Assembly (NCBI GenBank): GCA_964508295.1 | Contig: CAZDSQ010000018.1 | Coordinates: 1 to 27,306, forward strand | DNA: 27,306 nt | Source: SIG578 sp964508295 | GTDB lineage: Bacteria; Bacillota; Clostridia; Oscillospirales; Ruminococcaceae | Direction of reading: 5' to 3' | Notes under the pieces: generated by a model | Told to the model about the DNA's origin: nothing | Databases searched by the model: none | Seen by the model: only the letters and a program-made list of their open reading frames with translations | Part shown: piece by piece, positions 1-7,939 of the stretch | Layout of the letters: each line of letters opens with the position of its first letter | Numbering within the stretch: position 1 is the stretch's first letter | Made by a program: the position numbers and the translations under genes

Positions 1-1032
1 GTCAGCCATCTGCATAATTTCCTCAGAATATGGATAATGCGAAGTTCTGAAAGAGTTGGCGCCTATCCATTTCATCAGCTCAAAATCACGCACGTTCAGA
101 GCCTCATCCAAGCCTTTTCCTCTGATGTCGCTGTCCTCGTGCTTGCCAAAACCTTTCAGATATACCGACTTCCCGTTAACTAAAAGCTCTTTTTCGGTCA
201 TTTTTATGGTACGGATGCCAATCGGCAATGTGTATCTATCCTCACCGGCGCAAACATCAAGCTGATATAAATACGGATTTCTTACATCCCAAAAACGCGC
301 GTTTTCCACCACAATTTTACCAATCGGCTTGTCTGATTTCGCAACAAGACTTCCGTTTTGGTCCAAAAGGTTTATTTTAATATCATGCGCATTCCCATCT
401 AAGACAATATTGTAGTCAACAATTCCGTCCTCATCAATTATATCTGTGGTTACGGTAATATCCTTGATATACACCTTGGGTGTTGTATAAATCTTAACCG
501 GTCTATGTATTCCCGAATAATTGAAGAAATCAAACCGATATATTTGTTGTTTTTCTCCTTCAGGAAAATAAGCAGTGTCAGCGTCCTTTACAAATCCAAA
601 AGGCAAACAGCTGTTATCAAGCATATTGCTTACAGCTACGGTTACTATATTCGTTCCCGCTTTTACATAGACGCCAATTTCTGCTTCAAACGGAAGAAAG
701 CCGCCTTTGTGTCTTGCGATTTCCTGTCCATTAACAAAAACCACCGCGTGATGTGTAACGCTGCCAAAGCGCAGAACTATACGGCTTTTCTGCCAGTCAG
801 TCGGGATATTGAATTCTCTTTGATACCACACCCAGCCTACATGATCTCTCAAAGTTTTATCCGTAGTAATATCGTTATAACTTGCGGGCACGGGCATCTC
901 GATATAATCTGTTAGAGGCCCTTCAAACCATTTTTCATCCATACCCTGATTTATACGGTCTTCTTTTTTAAATTTCCAGATACCGTTTAAAACCTTCACT
1001 TGCCTGATCTCATTTTCAACCGGATAAAGCAT
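1..1032 (-). CDS. uidA: Beta-glucuronidase (glycoside hydrolase family 2), N-terminal part, cut by the window edge
   Basis: This frame is open from an ATG at 1032 to the window edge and gives 344 residues without a stop. The enzyme family removes glucuronic acid from beta-glucuronides in the cytoplasm. Residues 1–180 form the GH2 sugar-binding jelly roll (for example VFVNGQEIARHKGGFLPFEA at 98–117), residues 185–275 the Ig-like sandwich, and the TIM barrel begins near 280. The stretch HEDSDIRGKG (298–307) and WIGANSFRTSHYPYSEE (322–338) closely resemble E. coli UidA and separate it from ordinary beta-galactosidases. The acid/base and nucleophile glutamates and the glucuronate-specific N-x-K motif lie beyond the window, so activity cannot be judged. 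There is no signal peptide. A purine-rich ribosome binding site (GAGGCGAG) precedes the ATG, and the gene follows rarA after 50 bases. The family is confident; the exact substrate is inferred. Confidence 0.88.
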   Translation of the reverse strand, partial: MLYPVENEIRQVKVLNGIWKFKKEDRINQGMDEKWFEGPLTDYIEMPVPASYNDITTDKTLRDHVGWVWYQREFNIPTDWQKSRIVLRFGSVTHHAVVFVNGQEIARHKGGFLPFEAEIGVYVKAGTNIVTVAVSNMLDNSCLPFGFVKDADTAYFPEGEKQQIYRFDFFNYSGIHRPVKIYTTPKVYIKDITVTTDIIDEDGIVDYNIVLDGNAHDIKINLLDQNGSLVAKSDKPIGKIVVENARFWDVRNPYLYQLDVCAGEDRYTLPIGIRTIKMTEKELLVNGKSVYLKGFGKHEDSDIRGKGLDEALNVRDFELMKWIGANSFRTSHYPYSEEIMQMAD

Positions 1033-1082
1033 GGTCTCGCCTCATTTCAAAATGTAAACTGTGTGTGACTACTCTTTAGGTG

Positions 1083-2354
1083 TTACTTTTTATTCTTGAT
1101 TTCCTGCCAATACTTTGCGGCGGCTTGTTCGTTTTTGTTGTCGCCGAAGTGGTAATAAACTCTATCTTTAAGCCTATCGGGCAGGTATTGCTGTTTTACA
1201 TAGTGGTTTTCGTAATTATGGGCGTACTTATACCCGCCTCGGCCGAGCTTTTCAGCGCCCGGATAATGTGTATCTCGAAGGTGAGAGGGAATATCAACGG
1301 CGTCGCCAGCCGTTACATCCGCCATGGCTTCGTCGATTGCCATAATGACCGAGTTTGACTTGGGGGCGGTTGCAAGGAGCAGAGTTGCCTCCGCAAGAGG
1401 CAGTCTTGCCTCGGGCAGACCCAACTGCAGAGCGCTGTCAATGCAGGATTTTACTATAGACACAGCCTGCGGATATGCAAGCCCGACATCCTCACTCGCA
1501 ATCACTAAAAGTCTGCGGCAGGGAGAGAGCATATCCCCTGCAGTCAGCAGCCTTGCAAGGTAATGCAGGGCGGCATTTTCGTCCGAGCCTCTTATCGATT
1601 TTTGGAAAGCCGAGAGAATATCGTAGTGCTCGTCACCATCGCGGTCATATTTCATACTGCTGCGCTGGCAAAGTTCTTTTACCGACTCTAATTTAACGCT
1701 TGCTCTGCCCTCTTTAGTCATAGGAGCAGACAAAACTGAAAGCTCAATACAGTTTACAGCCTTTCTGACGTCGCCGCCGCAATGGCGTGCGATAAAGGCT
1801 ACAACGCCGTCCTCAATTTCTATCTCCGAGCCAAGCTGCTCGCCCGCCTTTTTATAGCCGCGCTCGACGGCCTCCTCTACTTCCTCGGGAGTTACGGGCC
1901 TGAACTCGAAAACTGTGCTACGGCTCAAAACCGCATTGTAGACATAAAAATGCGGGTTTTCGGTTGTCGATGCGATGAGTGTAATCTTTCCGTTTTCGAT
2001 ATATTCGAGCAGGGATTGCTGCTGCTTTTTGTTAAGGTACTGAATCTCGTCAAGGTACAGAAGGACGCCGTTTTGAGAGTCAAAACCGTCAAGTGTGCTT
2101 ACGATATCCTTAATATCCGAAACCGAAGCAGAGGTTCCGTTTAATTTATAAAGCCTTTTATTTGTCCTTTGGGCGATAATAGATGCAACCGTTGTTTTAC
2201 CGACACCGCTCGGACCGTAGAAGATCATATTAGGAATCTTGCCCGACTCAATAATAGTTCTCAAGACCCTACCCTCAGCGAGCAGGTGTTTTTGACCCAC
2301 CACCTCATCAAGAGTTTGGGGTCTGATGGCATCAGCGAGAGGCACAGACTGCAT
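1083..2354 (-). CDS. rarA: Replication-associated recombination protein A (RarA/MgsA), AAA+ ATPase
   Basis: A 423-residue AAA+ ATPase of the RarA/MgsA/WRNIP1 family, which acts at stalled replication forks and is related to clamp loaders. Visible motifs are Walker A GPSGVGKTT (47–55), Walker B LLYLDEIQ (98–105), sensor 1 around IASTTENP (127–134) and the SR arginine finger (144–145). The C-terminal part carries the family's tetramerisation region and the diagnostic HYPGAEKLGRGGYKYAHNYE followed by QYLPDRL. Length is normal for the family. The start has a good ribosome binding site (AAAGGATG). It lies 29 bases downstream of glyA on the same strand and is probably co-transcribed with it. Walker B reads DEIQYLNK where many homologues have DEIHRFNK, a minor variation. 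Confidence 0.95.
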   Translation of the reverse strand: MQSVPLADAIRPQTLDEVVGQKHLLAEGRVLRTIIESGKIPNMIFYGPSGVGKTTVASIIAQRTNKRLYKLNGTSASVSDIKDIVSTLDGFDSQNGVLLYLDEIQYLNKKQQQSLLEYIENGKITLIASTTENPHFYVYNAVLSRSTVFEFRPVTPEEVEEAVERGYKKAGEQLGSEIEIEDGVVAFIARHCGGDVRKAVNCIELSVLSAPMTKEGRASVKLESVKELCQRSSMKYDRDGDEHYDILSAFQKSIRGSDENAALHYLARLLTAGDMLSPCRRLLVIASEDVGLAYPQAVSIVKSCIDSALQLGLPEARLPLAEATLLLATAPKSNSVIMAIDEAMADVTAGDAVDIPSHLRDTHYPGAEKLGRGGYKYAHNYENHYVKQQYLPDRLKDRVYYHFGDNKNEQAAAKYWQEIKNKK

Positions 2355-2383
2355 TTTATCACATCCTTTCGGGCAAATTTAGT

Positions 2384-3637
2384 TTATTCATAAAGGGGAT
2401 ATTTTTTGCAAAGCTCGGTAACCTTTGCACGAATAGCATCTGCCTGAGCCTCAAAGTCTGTGCAGGCAAGATAAATGCACTCGGCAATGGTTTCCATATC
2501 CTCAGCGTTCATTCCACGGGTGGTAACAGCGGGAGTTCCTATTCTGATTCCGCTTGTTACAAATGGGCTCTGAGGATCGTTGGGGATCGCGTTCTTATTA
2601 ACTGTGATATAAACCTCGTCAAGACGCTTTTCAAGCTCTTTACCGGTTACATTCATCTTGCGAAGGTCAACTAACATAAGGTGGTTGTCAGTGCCGCCTG
2701 AAACAAGGTCAAAACCACGGGCAACCAGAGCCGAAGCCAGAGCAGCGGCATTTTCCACAACTCTCTTTTGGTACTCCTTAAACTCGGGTTTGAGCGCCTC
2801 GCCAAAGCAGACTGCCTTTGCGGCGATTATATGCTCTAAAGGTCCGCCCTGCATACCGGGAAAAATTGCCTTGTTTATCTTCTGAGCAAGCTCCTCTTTG
2901 CAGAGGATAATTCCGCCTCTGGGGCCGCGGAGTGTCTTATGAGTTGTAGAGGTTACAACATCGGCATAAGGAACGGGGTTGGGATGCAGACCTGCCGCAA
3001 CAAGACCTGCAATGTGAGCCATATCGACCATAAAGTAAGCGCCGACCTCTTTTGCGATTTCGGAAATCTTCTCAAAGTCGATAACTCTGGGATATGCGCT
3101 GGCGCCCGCAACAATAAGTTTAGGCTTACTCTCTTTTGCAAGCTCACGGAGCTTATCGTAATCAATTCTATGGGTATCATCGTCAACGCCATAGGAAACG
3201 AAGTTATAATATTTACCCGAAAGGTTTACAGGAGAGCCGTGGGTAAGGTGTCCACCGTCGGCAAGGCTCATACCAAGAACTGTGTCACCGGGCTCTAAGA
3301 GCGCAAAGTAAACGGCGAGGTTTGCCTGAGCACCCGAGTGGGGCTGAACATTTGCGGCCTCTGCACCAAAGATCTCCTTTACCCTCTCGATTGCGAGAGT
3401 TTCAACAACGTCAACACACTCGCAGCCGCCGTAATATCTTTTACCCGAATAACCCTCGGCATATTTATTTGTAAGAACGCTTCCCATAGCGGCCATAACT
3501 GCGGGCGAAACGATATTTTCGGAAGCAATAAGCTCGATATTTCTTCTCTGTCTATTAAGCTCTGCGCCCATTGCATCGGCAAGCTCAGGGTCGGTGTTAT
3601 TTATAAATCCAATACTGTCAATCAAATTCTCGTACAT
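2384..3637 (-). CDS. glyA: Serine hydroxymethyltransferase
   Basis: A 417-residue cytoplasmic PLP enzyme that interconverts serine and glycine and charges tetrahydrofolate with a one-carbon unit. The PLP lysine is K234 in TSTTHKTLRGPRGG, and the N-terminal IELIASENIVSPAV (34–47) and EGYSGKRYYGG (61–71) motifs are typical. Its length equals that of standard bacterial GlyA. A strong GGGAGG ribosome binding site precedes the ATG. A promoter (TTGCTA–17 bp–TATAAT) lies in the short spacer shared with the divergent nth gene. No riboswitch is visible in the short leader. rarA follows on the same transcript. Confidence 0.97.
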   Translation of the reverse strand: MYENLIDSIGFINNTDPELADAMGAELNRQRRNIELIASENIVSPAVMAAMGSVLTNKYAEGYSGKRYYGGCECVDVVETLAIERVKEIFGAEAANVQPHSGAQANLAVYFALLEPGDTVLGMSLADGGHLTHGSPVNLSGKYYNFVSYGVDDDTHRIDYDKLRELAKESKPKLIVAGASAYPRVIDFEKISEIAKEVGAYFMVDMAHIAGLVAAGLHPNPVPYADVVTSTTHKTLRGPRGGIILCKEELAQKINKAIFPGMQGGPLEHIIAAKAVCFGEALKPEFKEYQKRVVENAAALASALVARGFDLVSGGTDNHLMLVDLRKMNVTGKELEKRLDEVYITVNKNAIPNDPQSPFVTSGIRIGTPAVTTRGMNAEDMETIAECIYLACTDFEAQADAIRAKVTELCKKYPLYE

Positions 3638-3667
3638 TTTAATTCCTCCCTGCTAACAATTAATTTA

Positions 3668-3696
3668 ATTATACATTTTTTTGCTCAACATAGCAA
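3668..3696 (-). promoter_or_regulatory. Sigma-A-type promoter for glyA–rarA
   Basis: On the minus strand, TTGCTA (3691–3696) and TATAAT (3668–3673) are separated by exactly 17 bases. The site lies about 30 bases before the glyA start codon, in the only intergenic space from which the gene can be transcribed. The -10 box is perfect and the -35 box matches four of six positions. Confidence 0.7.
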
Positions 3697-3773
3697 GCAA
3701 TTTAACAAAAACACTTTAATATTTTTGTTTTGTATGATAAAATTGATTTAGTAATTTAAAAAGAGGTAATTTT

Positions 3774-4412
3774 ATGACTAAAAAAGAGCTTGCGCAGCTT
3801 TCCATAGATGCTTTGAAAAAGCTATATCCCGACGCAGTATGCTCGCTTGAGGCCGAAAAGCCTTACGAGCTACTTATGGCAACTCGCCTTTCGGCGCAAT
3901 GCACCGACGCGAGAGTAAATATTGTTACCGAGGTACTATTTAAAAAATTCCCCACCCTTGAGTCTATCGCAAACGGCGATATTGCCGATATCGAGGAGTG
4001 CATAAAATCCTGCGGACTTTACAAAACCAAGGCACGCGACCTTAAAAATATGGCAAACGAGTTACTCACGCGATATAACGGAATTGTTCCCGACACCATT
4101 GAGGAGCTTATTACCCTTTCGGGAGTTGGCAGAAAAACCGCAAACCTTATCGTCGGCGACGTTTACGGTAAGCCGTCGGTCGTTGTTGACACACACTGCA
4201 TAAGAATAACAAACCGAATTGGGTTAGTAAACGAAACAGACCCAGTAAAGATAGAGTTTGCGCTCAAGAAAATTCTGCCGCCCGACGAGTCGGGAGATTT
4301 TTGCCACCGAATAGTGCATCACGGCAGGGCGCTCTGCACCGCCCGCTCCCCCAAATGCGCCGATTGCCCATTAAACACCTTTTGCAAATACGGCAAGACC
4401 CGAACAAAGTAA
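3774..4412 (+). CDS. nth: Endonuclease III (DNA glycosylase/AP lyase)
   Basis: A 212-residue base-excision repair enzyme that removes oxidised pyrimidines and cuts at abasic sites. The helix-hairpin-helix LSGVGRKTAN carries the catalytic lysine K121, and the catalytic aspartate is D139 in VVVDTH; their spacing of 18 equals that of E. coli K120/D138. The 4Fe–4S cluster ligands C188, C195, C198 and C204 show the exact C-x6-C-x2-C-x5-C pattern. An AAGAGG ribosome binding site precedes the ATG. A TATGAT box at 3733–3738 may be its -10 element, but no good -35 box accompanies it. The gene ends at a bidirectional terminator. Confidence 0.96.
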   Translation: MTKKELAQLSIDALKKLYPDAVCSLEAEKPYELLMATRLSAQCTDARVNIVTEVLFKKFPTLESIANGDIADIEECIKSCGLYKTKARDLKNMANELLTRYNGIVPDTIEELITLSGVGRKTANLIVGDVYGKPSVVVDTHCIRITNRIGLVNETDPVKIEFALKKILPPDESGDFCHRIVHHGRALCTARSPKCADCPLNTFCKYGKTRTK

Positions 4413-4414
4413 AA

Positions 4415-4440
4415 ACGAGGCACAAAGTGCCTCGTTTTTT
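4415..4440. terminator. Bidirectional intrinsic terminator between nth and the phosphatase gene
   Basis: A perfect 9-bp stem (ACGAGGCAC at 4415–4423 with GTGCCTCGT at 4427–4435) has an AAA loop. A run of T follows on the plus strand and a run of A precedes it, so it gives a U-tail in both directions. It sits between two convergent genes. Confidence 0.9.
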
Positions 4441-4445
4441 ATTTT

Positions 4446-5171
4446 TTAGTGTCTTGTATCGTCTGTAAAGCGTTCGCAAAATCTACCCGAAAAGGCAGGC
4501 TCCTCGTCGTGTTTATAAAGGTGAGAAACATCGCCGAAGCCGCACATACGAAATCTTGCTATGCCCTCTTCGCGCTCCTCGGTGTAAAAGGTTGTTACAG
4601 AAGTCGGGAGAGTAATGGTGTTTTCGCAAATTGTGTAGGGCGAACAGCACAGAAGGTGCGAAACGAGCTGAGCGGTAACGCCGAAATGGCAGACAAAAAC
4701 CAACGTATCGTCATTTGGGCAGGTTACCTTATAGCTATTGCCCTCTCTTTTATATCCGTGCTTTGCAAGGGTCTTATCAAATTCCTCGCAGACCATATCA
4801 TAGTTTTCGGGAATATTTGAGTTTTTAACAAATTCAACATTTCGCCACTCGGTCGGGCTATATATTTCGGGATAGCCTTCAAGGAACGACGGCAAAATAT
4901 CCCAGCAATGCTTTTCTTTTTCAAGATAAGGGAGCTTAAACATTGCATAGCTAAATTCCCGAAGCCACTCGCAATACTCAGCCTCAATTCCGAGCTTATC
5001 GAGCGTTGGCTGGGCGGTGAGCCTTGCTCTGCCAAGCGTTGAGCAGTAGAAAGCCTTTATATCCTCCTTACAAAGTCGCTCAGACAAAAGCTCTGCCTCA
5101 CGCACTCCCTTTTCGGTAAGGGAATCGGTTTCATAAATAGGATCGCCGTGGCGAACTATCAAAATTTTCAT
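4446..5171 (-). CDS. Histidine phosphatase family protein (phosphoglycerate mutase-like)
   Basis: A 241-residue member of the histidine phosphatase superfamily. The N-terminal RHG motif (R7-H8-G9, in ILIVRHGDP) carries the phospho-accepting histidine. A phosphate-pocket arginine lies in STLGRARLTAQP (44–55), and the second catalytic histidine is H162 in VFVCHFGV. The protein is longer than a minimal member (~200 residues) because of an insert around residues 75–150, so the substrate cannot be assigned; a housekeeping glycolytic mutase is unlikely. It lies behind the terminator of ispH–rpsA with no room for a separate promoter, so it is probably expressed by read-through. The start has a GGAAGTGAT ribosome binding site. 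Confidence 0.85.
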   Translation of the reverse strand: MKILIVRHGDPIYETDSLTEKGVREAELLSERLCKEDIKAFYCSTLGRARLTAQPTLDKLGIEAEYCEWLREFSYAMFKLPYLEKEKHCWDILPSFLEGYPEIYSPTEWRNVEFVKNSNIPENYDMVCEEFDKTLAKHGYKREGNSYKVTCPNDDTLVFVCHFGVTAQLVSHLLCCSPYTICENTITLPTSVTTFYTEEREEGIARFRMCGFGDVSHLYKHDEEPAFSGRFCERFTDDTRH

Positions 5172-5190
5172 AATATCACTTCCAACAGAA

Positions 5191-5218
5191 AAAGCGGCAC
5201 TCTTTTGAGCGCCGCTTT
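5191..5218 (-). terminator. Intrinsic terminator downstream of ispH–rpsA
   Basis: A 12-bp stem (5191–5202 with 5207–5218, one G·T pair) closes on a four-base loop. On the minus strand it is followed by a short T-run. It lies 10 bases after the stop codon of the IspH–S1 fusion gene and marks the end of the long minus-strand run. Confidence 0.8.
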
Positions 5219-5227
5219 TGTGGTTAA

Positions 5228-7318
5228 TTATTCAGCAGTTTCCTCTGCGGCGGGAGCTTCCTCTACGGGAGCCTCCTCGGTAGCAGCGTTGTATTCCTCA
5301 ACGATTGCTGCCTGCTCTTCTGCCTCGGTCTCCTCGATAAGAGCGCGAATAGAAAGGCTTACGCGCTTATTCTCGTAGTCAATACCAACGATCTTTGCCT
5401 CAACCTCATCGCCAACCTTAAGAACGTCAGAAGGCTTATTGATGCGCTTGTTAGCGATCTGAGAAATGTGAACAAGACCGTCAATTCCGTCAATAACAGT
5501 AACAAATGCGCCGAATGCGGGAAGTGAAACGACTTTGCCCTTGATTACATCGTCAACATTGTAGGTGTTCTTGAGGATCTCCCAAGGATTGTCCTCGGTC
5601 TTTTTGTAGCCGAGAGAGATCTTCTTGGTTTCAGCGTCAAAGTCCTTAACATAAACCTCAACGGTATCACCAACAGAAACAACCTCTGCGGGATTCTTGA
5701 TTCTCTTCCAGGAAAGCTCGGAAACGTGAATCATTCCGTCTACGCCGCCGATGTCAACAAATGCACCGTAGCTGGTGAGGGATTTAACGGTACCTGTATA
5801 GGTCTTGCCAACCTCGATGCTCTCAAGCACCTTAGCAGCCATTTCTCTCTTCTCAGCGTTTGCAACAGCCTTAATTGAGCCGACAACGCGCTTTCTGCCT
5901 CTCTTATCGGTAAGCTCAAGAACAAGGAAGCTTACCTTCTGCTTTAAGAGCTTTTCAAGGCTGTCATCCTTAGCAACGCCGCTCTGGCTTGCAGGAATGA
6001 AAACTCTTGTTCCCTTAACGTTTACAACTACACCGCCGTTAACAACATCTGTTACAACGCCCTCGATAGCGGTATTGTTCTCTTTTGCAGCAACGATTTC
6101 CTCATAACCCTTCAAGGAATCAATGCGCTGCTTGGAGAGAAGAACATATCCCTCCTGATCGTTAACCTTGGTAACCTCGAGCTCTACCTCGTCGCCGATC
6201 TTAACGGCGTCTGCAAGGTTAACTGTTCCGTTCTGAGTAAACTCATCGGCGGATACGAAGCCAGCATGCTTGGTACCCAAATCTATCTGCAGTTCCGAAG
6301 GGTTAATACCTACTACTACACCCTTCACACGCTGTCCCCTATGTACTTTTTTGAAGGTGTCATCGATCGCTTTAGCGAAATCGAACTCTCCTTCCTCCGC
6401 GTTAACCGCGGCTTCGACCTGAGCCTCAACGGTCTCGGTCTCGTTTTGCTGTTTTTCCAGAATCTCACTCATGCTATTCTGTACCTCCTTAATTATATAC
6501 GACGGTGTTGAGGCGCCTGCCGTAACACCGATGTACTCTTTACCATTTAAAAGCTCTGCTCTAAGCTCGTCCGCACTTTCTATGTGAACTGTGGGGCAAA
6601 ATTTGGAGCAGACCTCGCACAGTTTATTGGTATTGGAACTTGATTTTCCGCCGACAACGATCATAAGGTCACTTTTAGCCGCGAGAGCCTCTGCCTCGTG
6701 CTGTCTTTTGTCGGTAGCAATGCATATTGTATCAAAAATAATTGGATTTGTACATAGTTTTTTTAATTTTTCTTTACATTTTTCCCATTCAAACACCTGA
6801 AAAGTTGTTTGAGCGACCAAAATCAGTCGTTTTTGACAAAAATCGGGGTGGTTTTTAAGAAACTGAGCAAGCTCGCCTGCGCTCGAAAAGACGTAACTTT
6901 CGCCAGAGCAATGTCCTCTTATTCCCTCAACCTCGGGGTGATTTTTGTTTCCTGCGATTAAGAAAATGCCGTCCTCTTTAGGCTCGCCCTCGGCAAGCTT
7001 GTGAATTTTTGAAACAAATGGACAGGTCGCATCAGCATAAGGAATATGGTTGTTATCAAGGTAATCATAAACCTCTTTAGAAACGCCGTGAGAGCGAATA
7101 ACGACTGTATAGCCCTCGGGCGCCTCGTCGGGCGAGTTTATAATAACAACACCCTTTTTCTCAAGGTCGGCAACAAGCTGGGGGTTGTGGATAATGGGGC
7201 CTAAGGTGCAAACCTTTTCGCCTCTTTCCACAAGGTCGTTTACAAGCTTTACCGCCCTGTCAACGCCGAAGCAAAATCCTGCTGTCTTGGCAAGGGTTAT
7301 CTCAGTTTTTTTATTCAT
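5228..7318 (-). CDS. ispH-rpsA: IspH–ribosomal protein S1 fusion: HMBPP reductase joined to four S1 RNA-binding domains
   Basis: A 696-residue two-function protein. Residues 1–285 are 4-hydroxy-3-methylbut-2-enyl diphosphate reductase, the last step of the MEP isoprenoid pathway. Its iron–sulfur ligands are C16 (AGFCFGVDRA), C99 (DATCPFV) and C199 (DTICIAT), with conserved substrate-pocket residues in RSHGV (75–79), HPEVEG (127–132) and GASTPS (268–273). After an acidic linker come four S1 domains at about 327–397, 415–485, 501–571 and 588–658; domains 3 and 4 have the canonical GxVxxxxxFGAFV and GLVHIS cores. An acidic tail of about 35 residues ends the protein. The fusion is known from Clostridia and is a good lineage marker. 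Its ATG directly follows the plsC stop codon with no intervening base, so translation is probably coupled. Confidence 0.96.
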   Translation of the reverse strand: MNKKTEITLAKTAGFCFGVDRAVKLVNDLVERGEKVCTLGPIIHNPQLVADLEKKGVVIINSPDEAPEGYTVVIRSHGVSKEVYDYLDNNHIPYADATCPFVSKIHKLAEGEPKEDGIFLIAGNKNHPEVEGIRGHCSGESYVFSSAGELAQFLKNHPDFCQKRLILVAQTTFQVFEWEKCKEKLKKLCTNPIIFDTICIATDKRQHEAEALAAKSDLMIVVGGKSSSNTNKLCEVCSKFCPTVHIESADELRAELLNGKEYIGVTAGASTPSYIIKEVQNSMSEILEKQQNETETVEAQVEAAVNAEEGEFDFAKAIDDTFKKVHRGQRVKGVVVGINPSELQIDLGTKHAGFVSADEFTQNGTVNLADAVKIGDEVELEVTKVNDQEGYVLLSKQRIDSLKGYEEIVAAKENNTAIEGVVTDVVNGGVVVNVKGTRVFIPASQSGVAKDDSLEKLLKQKVSFLVLELTDKRGRKRVVGSIKAVANAEKREMAAKVLESIEVGKTYTGTVKSLTSYGAFVDIGGVDGMIHVSELSWKRIKNPAEVVSVGDTVEVYVKDFDAETKKISLGYKKTEDNPWEILKNTYNVDDVIKGKVVSLPAFGAFVTVIDGIDGLVHISQIANKRINKPSDVLKVGDEVEAKIVGIDYENKRVSLSIRALIEETEAEEQAAIVEEYNAATEEAPVEEAPAAEETAE

Positions 7319-7924
7319 TTAGCTTCTTCCTTTTTCAATAAGCTCCAAAACGCTGTCACGAAGCAGGTTGTTTACACGCCTTGCATCCTCAACTCTGTGG
7401 TCATCTCGTATAGTAATTTCACTATTAGGGATAGCCGCACCAAAGGTAACGGTTACCTTTTTTCTAAAGCTGAGTCCTTTTCCCTCATAGCTTATGCCTG
7501 CGGGAACGATATCCGCGCCGCAAACCGAAGCAATATAAGCTGCTCCCGACTTAAATCTCATAACCTTGCCGTCTTTAGAGCGTGTTCCCTCTGGGAAAAT
7601 AAGCACAATGCCGTTATTTTCAACTATATTCTCTGCCTTGTTTATAGCCTCAACATCACCTTTTCCGCGATTTACGGGGAAAGCTCCAATACCTCTGAAA
7701 AATGCGCCGAGGAGCTTGTTTTTAAAAAGCTCCTGCTTTGCCATAAAGTTAAGCTTGCGGTTTTTGATGCCTACGGCAATAAAAACGGGGTCAAGAAAAG
7801 AGCGGTGGTTTGAGCAAAGGACAAATCCCCCGTCATCTCTGATATTTTCAAGACCAACAAATTTAATATTAAAAAGCAGGTAAACAATAGGTCTTACAAT
7901 GGCTCTTAAAATTGTGTAAAGCAT
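7319..7924 (-). CDS. plsC: 1-acyl-sn-glycerol-3-phosphate acyltransferase (PlsC family)
   Basis: A 201-residue lysophosphatidate acyltransferase that makes phosphatidic acid at the inner face of the membrane. It has the H-x4-D catalytic motif NHRSFLD (H40, D45), the substrate motif FPEGTRSKDG (110–119) and IVPAGISYEG. The hydrophobic N-terminus (residues 1–20) anchors it to the membrane. It lies 15 bases after the BaiN-like flavoprotein gene and its stop codon touches the ispH–rpsA start. In many Clostridia a cytidylate kinase gene (cmk) sits between the flavoprotein and plsC; it is absent here. Confidence 0.93.
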   Translation of the reverse strand: MLYTILRAIVRPIVYLLFNIKFVGLENIRDDGGFVLCSNHRSFLDPVFIAVGIKNRKLNFMAKQELFKNKLLGAFFRGIGAFPVNRGKGDVEAINKAENIVENNGIVLIFPEGTRSKDGKVMRFKSGAAYIASVCGADIVPAGISYEGKGLSFRKKVTVTFGAAIPNSEITIRDDHRVEDARRVNNLLRDSVLELIEKGRS

Positions 7925-7939
7925 AGTTTTTCCTTTCTT

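Noticed and set aside
500..915. Plus-strand open frame of 136 residues within the beta-glucuronidase region.
   Set aside because: The minus strand over 1–1032 encodes a continuous, clearly recognisable GH2 protein; the plus-strand frame has no ribosome binding site or family resemblance.
3638..3773. A possible riboswitch between glyA and nth.
   Set aside because: The spacer is only 136 bases, AT-rich, shared by two divergent promoters, and shows no stable hairpin or terminator.
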